NCBI RefSeq assembly: GCF_015390235.1
Contig: NZ_VUOH01000006.1
Coordinates: 124,001 to 188,000 of the forward strand
Direction of reading: 5' to 3'
Length of the DNA stretch: 64,000 nt
From: Quadrisphaera sp. INWT6
GTDB lineage: Bacteria > Actinomycetota > Actinomycetes > Actinomycetales > Quadrisphaeraceae
Below, piece after piece: positions 1 to 9,152 of the stretch. The position numbers were made by a program, and so were the translations under genes. Position 1 is the first letter of the stretch, and every line of letters starts with the position of its first letter. The notes under the pieces were generated by a model. That model was not told where the DNA came from, made no database searches, and saw only the letters and a list, made by a program, of their open reading frames with translations.

Positions 1-246
1 GCGGCCGGCGAGGGCGGCGAGGTCGTCGGCGCTGGAGACGTCGAGCTGGACGACGGGCGCGGGCTGCGGGAGGCGGCGCGCGATGACCTCGGTGATGCGC
101 ATCTGGCGCCCGAAGCTCGACAGCACCACGGTGGCGCCCTGCTCCTGCGCGAGGCGCGCGACGTGGAACGCCATGGAGGTGTCGGTGAGCACCCCCGTGA
201 CGAGCAGCTTCTTGCCCTCGAGGAGCCCAGTCCCCTGCACAGCCAT
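1..246 (-). CDS. fabI: Enoyl-ACP reductase FabI/InhA type, N-terminal part only
   Basis: Reduces enoyl-ACP with NAD(P)H in the last step of each type II fatty acid elongation cycle, in the cytosol. The window shows only the first 82 codons; the gene runs off the left edge. The visible part has the N-terminal nucleotide-binding start (LLVTGVLTDTSMAFHVA, about residues 14-30) of the FabI/InhA family, whose spaced-out TG...S-A pattern differs from classical SDRs. The ATG at 246 overlaps the fabG stop in a TGATG junction, so translation is probably coupled. fabG followed by fabI is the order of the mycobacterial fabG1-inhA operon. Confidence 0.9.
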   Translation of the reverse strand, partial: MAVQGTGLLEGKKLLVTGVLTDTSMAFHVARLAQEQGATVVLSSFGRQMRITEVIARRLPQPAPVVQLDVSSADDLAALAGR

Positions 247-965
247 CAGTGACCCATCCCCAATCCTCCGTCGACGGGGACGACCGCCCCGCTGATGTAC
301 CCGGCGGCGTCGGAGGCCAGGAAGACCACCGCGCTCGCCACCTCCTCGGCGGCGCCGAAGCGGCTCGCCGGGATCGCGTCCTGGTAGGCCTTCTGCTGGG
401 CCTCCGGCAGCGCGTCCGTCATCGCCGTGCTGATGTAGCCCGGCGCGACGACGTTCGTGGTGATGCCCCGGCCGCCCAGCTCGCGCGTCAGCGCGCGGGC
501 CAGGCCCACGAGGGCGGCCTTGCTGGCGGCGTAGCTGGCCTGCCCGGGCGAGCCGTACAGGCCCACCACGCTGCCGATGAGGACGATGCGTCCGCGCTTC
601 AGGCGGACCATGCCCTTGGCCGCGCGGCGCGCGCACCGGTGCGCGCCCCCGAGGTTGGTGTCGAGCACGGTGGCGAAGTCGTCGTCGGTGGCGCGCATGA
701 GGAGGGCGTCGCGGGTGACCCCGGCGTTCGCCACGAGCACCTCGACGGGCCCGTGCAGCTCCTCGGCGCGGCTGAACGCGGCGTCGACGGACGTGGTGTC
801 GGTCACATCGGCGCGGACGGCGACGGCCCCCTCGGGGACGTCCTCCGGGCGCCCGGTGCGGTACGTGCCCACCACCCTGTCGCCCGCGGCGACGAAGGCC
901 TCGGCGATGGCCCGCCCGATCCCCCGGTCGGCACCCGTCACCAGCACGCTGCGGCCCTCCGGCAC
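246..965 (-). CDS. fabG: 3-oxoacyl-ACP reductase FabG
   Basis: NADPH-dependent reductase of beta-ketoacyl-ACP in fatty acid elongation; cytosolic. The 239-residue product is a classical SDR: cofactor motif TGADRGIG near residue 10, NAG motif, catalytic Ser in IVLIGSVVG, YAASK (Tyr/Lys pair) and C-terminal VPVDGGLGMGH. The GTG at 965 was chosen because AGGAGG lies about 7 nt upstream and the protein then begins just before the Rossmann fold; the same frame stays open further upstream but that part has no SDR character. First gene of the fabG-fabI pair. A TAGCGT box and a 20-bp palindrome lie in its leader. Confidence 0.93.
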   Translation of the reverse strand: MPEGRSVLVTGADRGIGRAIAEAFVAAGDRVVGTYRTGRPEDVPEGAVAVRADVTDTTSVDAAFSRAEELHGPVEVLVANAGVTRDALLMRATDDDFATVLDTNLGGAHRCARRAAKGMVRLKRGRIVLIGSVVGLYGSPGQASYAASKAALVGLARALTRELGGRGITTNVVAPGYISTAMTDALPEAQQKAYQDAIPASRFGAAEEVASAVVFLASDAAGYISGAVVPVDGGLGMGH

Positions 966-998
966 GCCCCACCTCCTGCTCAGCGCGGGTGCGGCCGC

Positions 999-1018
999 TC
1001 CGGACGGCCGTCCGGAGG
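999..1018. promoter_or_regulatory. 20-bp perfect palindrome in the fabG leader
   Basis: CTCCGGACGG followed directly by its exact reverse complement. It lies 34 bp upstream of the fabG start and downstream of a TAGCGT hexamer (1037-1042, minus). With no loop bases it looks more like a protein-binding operator than an RNA hairpin. Regulator unknown. Confidence 0.45.
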
Positions 1019-1036
1019 GGCACCCCGTCGGCCCGA

Positions 1037-1042
1037 ACGCTA
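1037..1042 (-). promoter_or_regulatory. Probable -10 box of fabG-fabI
   Basis: TAGCGT on the minus strand, fitting TANNNT. It would start a transcript near 1030 with a leader of about 65 nt containing the palindrome. No clear -35 box was seen. Confidence 0.4.
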
Positions 1043-1228
1043 CCGGCTGCGCCCGCTCGGCCCGGCCCCGCCGTCTCCCGGCGGGGCCTCGAGGGGCCCG
1101 CGACCGGCCCGCGAGCCCGCTCCGACCGGGCAGCGCGAGGGCGCTCCGCGTGGTCAGGGGCGTGATCAGGAGGCGCCCGCGGCCCGGTGGGCTGGCTGCA
1201 CGCAGGGGCTGCCCGCGGCGAGCGGACG

Positions 1229-1234
1229 TACGGT
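1229..1234 (+). promoter_or_regulatory. Leaderless-type -10 box of the DUF3099 gene
   Basis: TACGGT with exactly 6 nt to the GTG at 1241. Confidence 0.5.
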
Positions 1235-1240
1235 GGACAC

Positions 1241-1735
1241 GTGGTAGACGCACACCCGCAGCACCACCGCCGCAGGCCGGCGGCGGACACCCCCTCCATC
1301 ACCACGGCGACGCGCTCCCACCAGCAGGACATCGACTCCCGCATGGCGAAGTACGCGCTCGCCATGGGCATCCGCACGGTCTGCTTCATCCTCATCTTCG
1401 TGCTGCCGTGGCCGTGGAAGTGGGTCGCCGCCGCGGGCGCGATCCTCCTGCCGTACGTGGCGGTGCTCATCGCGAACGCCGGGCGGGAGCGCCTGCCGGT
1501 GGCGTGGGGCGCCCGGCGCGAGGGCGGCGAGGTCCCCTCGCCCCACCGCGAGGCCCCCGAGGCGCCCCCGGTGCAGCTGGGCGGCGTCGAGGTGGTGCAG
1601 GGCGAGGCCGTCGAGACCCCGTCCGAGCGGGAGCCCGCGCCCCGGCCCCACGGCGGCAGGGCAGGCGCCGAGGCGCAGGGCGACGCCCCGGACGGGTCTG
1701 GGGCCGGGGCCCACCGGGTCGACCGGGCCTCCTGA
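1241..1735 (+). CDS. DUF3099 family membrane protein
   Basis: Actinobacterial membrane protein of unknown function, 164 residues. After a His-rich N-terminus there is the DUF3099-type stretch (ITTATRSHQQDIDSRMAKY, about residues 19-37), then two adjacent hydrophobic segments separated by PWPWKW (about residues 45-75), then a long acidic/Pro-rich cytoplasmic tail (ends near residue 164). GTG 1241 is supported by the TACGGT box 6 nt upstream and no ribosome binding site. It stands alone between the divergent fabG promoter and the next small gene. Confidence 0.75.
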   Translation: MVDAHPQHHRRRPAADTPSITTATRSHQQDIDSRMAKYALAMGIRTVCFILIFVLPWPWKWVAAAGAILLPYVAVLIANAGRERLPVAWGARREGGEVPSPHREAPEAPPVQLGGVEVVQGEAVETPSEREPAPRPHGGRAGAEAQGDAPDGSGAGAHRVDRAS

Positions 1736-1808
1736 GGCCGGTCACCTCCCGGACACCTGCCAGCAACCCGGACGCCCCGCGGGGTTCCTCCCGGGGGCCC
1801 CGGGGTGC

Positions 1809-1814
1809 GACCAT
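1809..1814 (+). promoter_or_regulatory. Leaderless-type -10 box of the small Cys/His protein gene
   Basis: GACCAT with exactly 6 nt to the ATG at 1821; a weaker match (first base G) to the pattern seen elsewhere. Confidence 0.3.
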
Positions 1815-1820
1815 GGCGGC

Positions 1821-2066
1821 ATGGCCTTCGAGCTGCACGAGCCCGCTCCCGACCTGGTGTGCAGCGCTCGGGGGTGCCGCAGCGGGGCTGCTCACGCCCT
1901 GCGCTGGAACAACCCCCGCCTCCACACCCCGGAGCGCCGCAAGACGTGGCTGGCGTGCGACGAGCACCGCGAGCACCTGTCGGCGCACCTGCAGGTGCGC
2001 GGCTTCCTGCGCGAGGTGGAGGCCGTCGAGGCCGCGCCCCTCGCCGCCTCCCAGCGCACCGCCTGA
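1821..2066 (+). CDS. Small conserved actinobacterial Cys/His protein
   Basis: 81-residue soluble protein that I recognise as a small family common in actinomycetes without an established function. It has a C-x4-C pair (CSARGC, about residues 14-19) and a C-x2-H pair (CDEH, about 45-48), which could bind one zinc ion, and conserved-looking WNNPRLHTPERRKTW between them. Homologues are sometimes labelled acetone carboxylase, a name the size and sequence do not support. It lies between the DUF3099 and SURF1 genes, all on the plus strand. Confidence 0.75.
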   Translation: MAFELHEPAPDLVCSARGCRSGAAHALRWNNPRLHTPERRKTWLACDEHREHLSAHLQVRGFLREVEAVEAAPLAASQRTA

Positions 2067-2132
2067 CCCGGGGGCCACCGGCCGGCCCGCTGACCAGCGG
2101 GGCACCCGGCAACAGGCCCCCTCCGGGCGACG

Positions 2133-2138
2133 TACCGT
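2133..2138 (+). promoter_or_regulatory. Leaderless-type -10 box of the SURF1 gene
   Basis: TACCGT with exactly 6 nt to the GTG at 2145. Confidence 0.5.
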
Positions 2139-2144
2139 GGTCGG

Positions 2145-3065
2145 GTGCACCGGCTGCTGCTCGAGCGGCGGTGGCTGAGGGCGGTCGCCCTCGCCGCCCT
2201 GTTCACGGCAGCCTGCCTGCTGCTCGCCCACTGGCAGTGGGACCGCCGCACCGCGCGCGTCGCGGAGATCGCCCTCGTGCAGGCCAACTACCGCGCGACG
2301 CCGGTACCGCTCGACGCGGTCCTGCCCCCCGGAACGACCGACCTGCCCGTCGGCCGCACCTGGACGCCCGTCACCGCCACGGGCACGTACCTCCCCGGGG
2401 CGAGCCTGGTGGTGCGCCACCGGGCCCACGAGACCGACGGCTACGGCTTCGAGGTGCTCGTCCCCCTCCTGCTCACCGACGGCCGCGTGCTCGTCGTCGA
2501 CCGCGGGTGGGTGCCCGCCGACGTCGCCGCCTCCCGCGACGCCCCCGCCGCGCTCCCCGCGCCCCCCTCGGGGACGACCACCGTCGTCGTCAGGGTGCGC
2601 CCGGGCGAGCCGGTCGACGGGCGCCAGGCGCCCCCGGGGCAGGTGCAGGCCATCGACCTGGGCGGCACCGTCGCCGCCGGCGTGGCCGCCTCCGGGCCGC
2701 AGGGGGCCGCCGCGGCCCCCGCGATCATCACCGGGGCCTACGGCGAGCTGGTCAGCGAGACGCCGCCGCCCGCGGAGCAGCCGCCGCTGCCCGCGGTCTC
2801 CCCCAGCCTCGACGAGGGCCCCCACCTGGGCTACACGGTGCAGTGGCTGCTGTTCGCCGTCGGCGCCTGGGTCTTCCTCGTGGTCCACCTGCGCCGGGCC
2901 GCCTACGAGACCGACGTCGCCGCGGGCCGCCGGGAGCGCCGCGCGGAGGTCGTCACCTACGACCCCGACCGGGTCCCGTCCGACGAGGAGGTCGAGGACG
3001 CCCAGGTGGAGGCGATGATCGCCGCCGCGCGCGACGCCTCCCAGCGGCAGGTCCGGGGCCGCTAG
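2145..3065 (+). CDS. SURF1 family cytochrome oxidase biogenesis protein
   Basis: SURF1 proteins help assemble haem a into cytochrome c oxidase in the membrane. The 306-residue product shows the family layout: one N-terminal membrane segment (about residues 12-28) followed by the HWQWDRR motif, a large extracytoplasmic domain, and a second membrane segment (VQWLLFAVGAWVFLVVHL, about 228-245) with a charged cytoplasmic tail. The GTG start has no ribosome binding site but a TACCGT box 6 nt upstream. Its stop overlaps the stop of the convergent ABC exporter within one CTAG. The haem A/O genes ctaA and ctaB are in the same window. Confidence 0.88.
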   Translation: MHRLLLERRWLRAVALAALFTAACLLLAHWQWDRRTARVAEIALVQANYRATPVPLDAVLPPGTTDLPVGRTWTPVTATGTYLPGASLVVRHRAHETDGYGFEVLVPLLLTDGRVLVVDRGWVPADVAASRDAPAALPAPPSGTTTVVVRVRPGEPVDGRQAPPGQVQAIDLGGTVAAGVAASGPQGAAAAPAIITGAYGELVSETPPPAEQPPLPAVSPSLDEGPHLGYTVQWLLFAVGAWVFLVVHLRRAAYETDVAAGRRERRAEVVTYDPDRVPSDEEVEDAQVEAMIAAARDASQRQVRGR

Positions 3066-4984
3066 GCGGCGGGGGCGTCACCGGCGTCGCCGGTGCCTCC
3101 GGCGAACTGCGTGCGGTGCAGGGCCGCGTAGAGCCCGCCCCGGGCCAGCAGCTCGGCGTGCCGCCCGCGCTCCACCACGCGGCCGCCGTCGACCACGCAG
3201 ATGAGGTCGGCCGAGCGCACCGTCGAGAGCCGGTGGGCGATGACGATGCTCGTGCGGCCGACCAGCGCGGCGTCCAGGGCCTCCTGCACGGCGCGCTCGG
3301 ACTCGCTGTCCAGGTGGGCGGTGGCCTCGTCCAGGACCACGACGCTCGGGGCGCGAAGGAGCAGCCGCGCCAGGGCCACCCGCTGCTTCTCCCCGCCGGA
3401 CAGGCGGTGCCCGCGGTCGCCCACGACCGTGTCGAGGCCCTGCGGGAGCGCGCGGACCACCCGGTCGGCCCGCGCGGCCGCGAGCGCGGCCCACAGGTCG
3501 TCCTCGGTGGCGCCGGGGCGGGCGTACAGGAGGTTCTCCCGGACGCTGTCGTGGAAGAGGTGCGCGTCCTGGCTGACCACCCCGACGCGGCGGCGCAGCT
3601 CGTCCTGGGTGACGTCGCGCACGTCGACGCCGCCGACGCGCACCGCCCCGCCGCCGGGGTCGACGTCGTGGAGGCGGGCGACCAGCGACGCGATGGTGGT
3701 CTTGCCGGCGCCGCTGGGGCCGACGAGCGCCACCACCTGCCCCGCTCCCGCGCGCAGGGACACCCCGTGGAGCACGGGGCCCTCGTCCAGCTCCGGGTGC
3801 TGCTCCGGGACCGGCCCCGGTGCGCCGGCTGCGGCGCCGCCCTCCAGGGAGGCCAGCGAGCCGGCCGAGCCGTAGGTGAAGACGACGCCGTCGAGCTCGA
3901 CGTCCAGCGGGCCGTCCGGGAGCGGGCGGGGGTGCTCGGGGTCGCGCACCGCGGGCTCGAGGTCGAGGACCTCGAAGACGCGCTCGAAGGACACCAGGGC
4001 GGTCATGACGTCGACCTGCACGTTGGACAGGCCCGTGATGGGCCCGTAGAGGCGGCCCAGGAGCGCGGCGAGGGCCACGAGGGAGCCGGTGGTGACGGCC
4101 CCGCTGATGGCCAGCCAGCCGCCGACGCCGTAGACCATGGCGGTGGCCAGCGCCGCGAGCGCGGTGAGGCCGGCGAAGAAGACCCGGCTCGAGAGGGCGG
4201 TCTGGACGCCGATGTCGCGGACGGCCCCGGCGCGGGTGCGGAACTGCTCGGCCTCGGTGCCGGCGTCGCCGTAGGTCTTCACCAGCAGCGCGCCCGAGAC
4301 GCCGAAGCGCTCGGTCATCCGGTCGCCGAGGTCGGCGTTGCGCTGCATCGCCTGGCGGCGCAGCCCCGCGAGCCGGCGCCCGACGCGCCGTGCGGGCAGC
4401 AGGAACAGCGGGGCCACCAGCAGGGCCAGGAGGGTGATCTGCCAGCTGAGCACGAGCATCGCCGCGACCACGGCCAGGAACGTCACCGCGTTGGACAGGA
4501 TCCCGGCGGCGGTGGAGGTGAACGCCTGCTGGGCGCCGACGACGTCGCTGTTGAGCCGCGACACCAGCGCGCCGGTCTGGCTGCGGGTGAAGAAGCCGAT
4601 CGACTGCCGCTGGACGTGCTCGAAGACGGTGCTGCGCAGCTGGTAGATGAGGCCCTCGCCGATGCGCGCCGAGAGCCACCGCTGCACCAGCGACAGCACG
4701 GCCTCCGCGAGCGCGACCGCGGCCACGCACAGCGCCAGGACCACGACGACGGACCGGTCGCCGGTGCGGACGCCGTCGTCGATGAGGTGCCGCAGCAGCA
4801 GCGGGGGCACGGCGACCAGCGCGCCGTCGAGGACCACCAGGGCCACGAAGACCGACAGGGGTCTGCGGTGGGGCCGGGCGAGGGCGGCGACCCTGCGCAG
4901 GGTCCCGGGGGCGAGGCGGTGCTCCAGGACCTTCCCGTCGCGGCTGAAGGACCGCATGGCGGACCAGCCGCTCGTGCTGCTCAC
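3062..4984 (-). CDS. ABC transporter, fused permease and ATPase (exporter type)
   Basis: 640-residue half-transporter of the multidrug/lipid exporter class; two copies would form the membrane pump. Residues about 30-330 hold six membrane segments. The ATPase domain follows, with Walker A GPSGAGKT, signature LSGGEKQR and Walker B VVVLDEATAHLD, ending with the H-loop IAHRLSTVR. An insert rich in Gly, Ala and Glu sits between the first ATPase strand and Walker A. The GTG at 4984 is used; an in-frame ATG at 4957 is the alternative, and neither has a good ribosome binding site. Substrate unknown. Convergent with SURF1, sharing a CTAG of overlapping stop codons. Confidence 0.9.
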   Translation of the reverse strand: MSSTSGWSAMRSFSRDGKVLEHRLAPGTLRRVAALARPHRRPLSVFVALVVLDGALVAVPPLLLRHLIDDGVRTGDRSVVVVLALCVAAVALAEAVLSLVQRWLSARIGEGLIYQLRSTVFEHVQRQSIGFFTRSQTGALVSRLNSDVVGAQQAFTSTAAGILSNAVTFLAVVAAMLVLSWQITLLALLVAPLFLLPARRVGRRLAGLRRQAMQRNADLGDRMTERFGVSGALLVKTYGDAGTEAEQFRTRAGAVRDIGVQTALSSRVFFAGLTALAALATAMVYGVGGWLAISGAVTTGSLVALAALLGRLYGPITGLSNVQVDVMTALVSFERVFEVLDLEPAVRDPEHPRPLPDGPLDVELDGVVFTYGSAGSLASLEGGAAAGAPGPVPEQHPELDEGPVLHGVSLRAGAGQVVALVGPSGAGKTTIASLVARLHDVDPGGGAVRVGGVDVRDVTQDELRRRVGVVSQDAHLFHDSVRENLLYARPGATEDDLWAALAAARADRVVRALPQGLDTVVGDRGHRLSGGEKQRVALARLLLRAPSVVVLDEATAHLDSESERAVQEALDAALVGRTSIVIAHRLSTVRSADLICVVDGGRVVERGRHAELLARGGLYAALHRTQFAGGTGDAGDAPAA

Positions 4985-5148
4985 CGGGTGCTCACGCGCT
5001 GCTCGGGAGGCTCGTGGTGGTGCTGGTGGTGGGACTCGTGGTGGTGCTCGCGTCCTGTGGTGGCTGCCGGCGCCGTCGTCGGTGCCGGTGGTCCCGTGAG
5101 CGGGTCGCCTCGCTGTTTGAGCGAACCGCCCCGGGCTGTGCGGACGGC
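4985..5148. other. GT-rich intergenic stretch
   Basis: 164 bases between the exporter and the small HTH gene. About 5014-5056 is low-complexity, made of repeated GGTGGT and GGTGCT units. No gene, promoter or hairpin was recognised. Confidence 0.4.
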
Positions 5149-5373
5149 TCAGCCGGCCTTGCGCGCTCCCCGCGTCGCACCACCGCGGCTGCGGAGCGAG
5201 ACGTCGCTCTCGCTGAGGATACGGTGCACGAACCCGTAGGACCGCCCCGTCTCCGCAGCGAGGGCCCGGATGCTGGCCCCCGAGGCGTACTTCGCCTTCA
5301 GGTCGTCGGCCAGCGTGGTGCGCTCGCCGCCGGTGATGCGGGCGCCCTTCTTGATGATCGGACTGTCACTCAT
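5149..5373 (-). CDS. Small helix-turn-helix protein (Rv1473A-like)
   Basis: 74-residue basic protein with a resolvase-like helix-turn-helix: an acidic/basic helix, then SIRALAAETGRSYGFVHRIL (about residues 34-53) as the recognition unit, and a basic Gly/Arg tail. It is a likely DNA-binding regulator, ligand and targets unknown. AGGAGG lies about 9 nt before the ATG. From memory it matches the small regulator Rv1473A that sits beside the ABC-F gene Rv1473 in M. tuberculosis, and here too the ABC-F gene is next door. Confidence 0.82.
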   Translation of the reverse strand: MSDSPIIKKGARITGGERTTLADDLKAKYASGASIRALAAETGRSYGFVHRILSESDVSLRSRGGATRGARKAG

Positions 5374-5559
5374 CGGTGTTGCCTCCTGCGTCGTCCTCGA
5401 CCAGTCCCCTGCTGGCCGCGCCCGTGATCCCGGCAGATGACTGCACCGAGAACCGGAACGACCATGGTGGGGCCTCCCCTGTCGGCGTGCCGCAGCGGGG
5501 TCCCCCTGGAAGATCTTGCGCCCTCCCGGGCCGGTTCGCTATGGGAACGATCGAGGAGG
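5374..5559. other. Intergenic region between ABC-F and the HTH gene
   Basis: 186 bases containing the ribosome binding site of the HTH gene at its left end. No convincing terminator or further gene was seen. Confidence 0.4.
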
Positions 5560-7158
<1,599 letters not shown>

Positions 7159-7167
7159 GTCCTCCCC

Positions 7168-7173
7168 ATTCTA
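7168..7173 (-). promoter_or_regulatory. -10 box of the ABC-F gene
   Basis: TAGAAT, 9 nt before the ATG at 7158; diverges from the bioY box 18 bp away. Confidence 0.45.
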
Positions 7174-7191
7174 GGCGCCGCAGAGCTGTGC

Positions 7192-7197
7192 CAGGGT
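7192..7197 (+). promoter_or_regulatory. Leaderless-type -10 box of bioY
   Basis: CAGGGT with exactly 6 nt to the GTG at 7204. Confidence 0.4.
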
Positions 7198-7203
7198 GTG
7201 CCC

Positions 7204-7821
7204 GTGGCCATCACCGCTCCCGTGCCGAGCCGCCTCCCGCGGCGCGCCGTCCTCGCAGACCTCGTCCCCGCCGTCGGCGCGTCCACGCGCGTGCGCGACG
7301 CCCTGCTGGTGGTGGGCGGTGCGCTCTTCACCGCGCTGCTCGCCCAGGTGGTCGTGCACCTGGGCTTCACGCCGGTGCCGGTCACGGGGCTGACCCTGGC
7401 GCTCGTGCTGGTCGCGGCCTCGCTGGGCCCGGTCCGCGCGCTCAGCTCCCTCGGCCTGTACGCCGTGCTCGGCGCCGTCGGCCTGCCCTTCTACGCCGAC
7501 GCGTCCGGTGGCCTGCACGTCGTCCTGGGCGCGACGGGCGGCTACATCGTCGGCTGCATCCCCGCCGCGTTCCTCATCGGCCTGGCCGCCCGCCACGGCG
7601 CTGACCGCCACTGGTGGCGCGCGGTCCCGCTCTTCGTCGCGGGCCAGCTCGTCGTCTTCGCCGTCGGCGTGCCGTGGCTCGCCCTGACGACCGGCATGAC
7701 CGCGTCGCAGGCGGTCGCCGCCGGCTTCACGCCGTTCCTGCTCGGCGGCCTGGTCAAGGCCGTCATCGCCGGGGTCGCGCTCCCGGGCGCCTGGCAGCTG
7801 AGCACCCGCCTGCGGGGGTGA
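7204..7821 (+). CDS. bioY: Biotin transporter S component BioY
   Basis: Substrate-binding membrane subunit of an ECF-type biotin uptake system. The 205-residue product has about six hydrophobic segments, with the BioY family stretch TPVPVTGLTLALVL near residues 60-73 and a GGYIVG motif near 116. No ATPase (EcfA) or T component (EcfT) gene is adjacent, so it either uses a shared module elsewhere or works alone. GTG 7204 is favoured by the CAGGGT box 6 nt upstream. A strong hairpin follows the gene. Confidence 0.9.
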   Translation: MAITAPVPSRLPRRAVLADLVPAVGASTRVRDALLVVGGALFTALLAQVVVHLGFTPVPVTGLTLALVLVAASLGPVRALSSLGLYAVLGAVGLPFYADASGGLHVVLGATGGYIVGCIPAAFLIGLAARHGADRHWWRAVPLFVAGQLVVFAVGVPWLALTTGMTASQAVAAGFTPFLLGGLVKAVIAGVALPGAWQLSTRLRG

Positions 7822-7857
7822 GCCCGCTGGCTCGCCCGACCCGCTGACCCGCCTCGT

Positions 7858-7897
7858 CACGAGGGCCCCTCCACCGCGCGGTGGAGGGGCCCTCGTG
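7858..7897. terminator. Bidirectional terminator between bioY and the lipoprotein gene
   Basis: Perfect 18-bp stem (7858-7875 with 7880-7897) and a GCGC loop, between convergent genes. No T-run, as is usual in GC-rich actinomycetes. Confidence 0.8.
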
Positions 7898-7915
7898 CGT
7901 CGCGGACCGGCGGGC

Positions 7916-8281
7916 TCAGGAGCTGGGGGTCTGGCCCGCCTGGGCGCACGCGGCCTGCAGCTGGGCCACCTGGCCCTCGTCGGGCCCGCCGTCGCCCAGC
8001 AGCTCGTCGGCCTGGGAGACGACGTCGCCCTCGACGCCGGCCGCCTCGGCGGCGCGCACCGCGGCGCGCAGCTGCGTCAGGTCGGACTCGCTGAGCTGGC
8101 CGTCCTCGACGTACCCGCAGACCTGCTGCAGGGCCGCGCCGCGGGCGGCCCCGACGGCTGCCGAGCTGGCGCCCTCCCCCGCTGCGGAGGCGACGTCGCC
8201 CACCGCGGAGCAGCCGGTCAGCGCCAGGGCGACCCCGGCGCCCGCCACGAGGGTCATCACGCTGCGTCGTGTGCTGATCAC
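7916..8281 (-). CDS. Small secreted lipoprotein
   Basis: 121 residues with a type II signal peptide: Arg-containing n-region, hydrophobic segment and lipobox LTGC (Cys near residue 23). The mature part is Ala-, Glu- and Gln-rich, likely helical, with two further Cys (CGYVEDG and QAACAQ) that could pair. No family recognised. GTG 8281 is supported by a CACCCT box 6 nt upstream and lies 19 bp after the preceding gene on the same strand. Function unknown. Confidence 0.72.
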   Translation of the reverse strand: MISTRRSVMTLVAGAGVALALTGCSAVGDVASAAGEGASSAAVGAARGAALQQVCGYVEDGQLSESDLTQLRAAVRAAEAAGVEGDVVSQADELLGDGGPDEGQVAQLQAACAQAGQTPSS

Positions 8282-8287
8282 CGCTCC

Positions 8288-8293
8288 AGGGTG
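8288..8293 (-). promoter_or_regulatory. Leaderless-type -10 box of the lipoprotein gene
   Basis: CACCCT with exactly 6 nt to the GTG at 8281. Confidence 0.4.
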
Positions 8294-8300
8294 CCAGAGG

Positions 8301-9152
8301 TCACGGCAGCGGGCGCAGCGCCACGGCTCCCCGGTCCAGCAGGTCGACGACGACGCGGTCGCCGTCCACGACGAGCCGCGTCCTGCGGCCGGCGGTCCCA
8401 CCGGCCGCCAGCGCGGCCGCTCCCCAGCAGGCCGCGGCGGCGGGGTGGGCACCGGAGCTGCGGAGCACGGCCCCGGCGGCCCCGCGGCCGGTGGGGGCCG
8501 CGCCGTCCAGCAGCGCGAGCGCGCCAGCGCCGTCGAGCGGGTCGAGGTCGTCGGCCCAGGGGTGCCCCGCCCGGCCGCGGGAGACCACCGCGAGCACGGT
8601 GCTGCGCTGCACGGGGCCGGGAGCGGCGAGCGCCGCCAGCGCGCCGGAGGCCGCAGCGTCGGAGGAGCAGCGCACGAGCACCCGCGCCCCCGCCTCCGCG
8701 GCGTCGACCGCGTCCACGACGGCTGCGGGGTCGTCATCGTCGGCCGCCTCGACCACCGCGTCGGCCCAGGACCCCTCCGGGGCCCGGGGCTCGCCGACGA
8801 GCACCGCGACCCTCCGGCCCGGTGCACCGGCTCCGCCCGCGAGCTCCGAGGGACCACCGGCTGCGGCCCGGGCGCCGGTGAGCTGGTCGAGACCGGGCAC
8901 CCCCGCCTCGGCCGCGCGGCCCGCGAGCGCGGGGACGGCGGCCCACAGGGCGGTGAGGGTGGCGGCGACGGTGGTCGCTCCCGTCGGGGAGGAGACCAGC
9001 CACCCGCTGGGGCTCGCGGCGACCCGGGTCGGCTCGCCGAGGGCGCGGCAGAGCGCGGTCGCGGTGACCGCGGCGACCGCCCGGGCCGCGGGCCCGGCGA
9101 CGGCGGCGGACGCCCAGTCGCGGCCCCCTCCGCCGCCGCAGCCCCCGCACAT
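8301..9152 (-). CDS. Unknown protein, last gene of the LacI-controlled cassette
   Basis: 283-residue Ala/Gly-rich protein that I do not recognise. It begins with a compact C-G-G-C-G-rich turn (Cys at 2 and 5) that could hold a metal or be redox active; the rest lacks membrane segments or a signal peptide. A stretch near residues 40-60 (SPSGWLVSSPTGATTV) and the C-terminal LVVDGDRVVVDLLDRG look like beta structure. The ATG overlaps the stop of the upstream SDR gene (TGATG), so it is translated with the cassette. The coding pattern agrees with its neighbours. Confidence 0.6.
   Translation of the reverse strand: MCGGCGGGGGRDWASAAVAGPAARAVAAVTATALCRALGEPTRVAASPSGWLVSSPTGATTVAATLTALWAAVPALAGRAAEAGVPGLDQLTGARAAAGGPSELAGGAGAPGRRVAVLVGEPRAPEGSWADAVVEAADDDDPAAVVDAVDAAEAGARVLVRCSSDAAASGALAALAAPGPVQRSTVLAVVSRGRAGHPWADDLDPLDGAGALALLDGAAPTGRGAAGAVLRSSGAHPAAAACWGAAALAAGGTAGRRTRLVVDGDRVVVDLLDRGAVALRPLP

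Noticed and set aside
249..1247. Open frames opposite fabG.
   Set aside because: Antisense shadow of a gene with strong SDR motifs.
1805..5239. A 1144-codon open frame on the plus strand.
   Set aside because: It crosses SURF1 and the exporter in non-coding frames, is Arg/Pro/Ala-rich and lacks any domain; a product of high GC.
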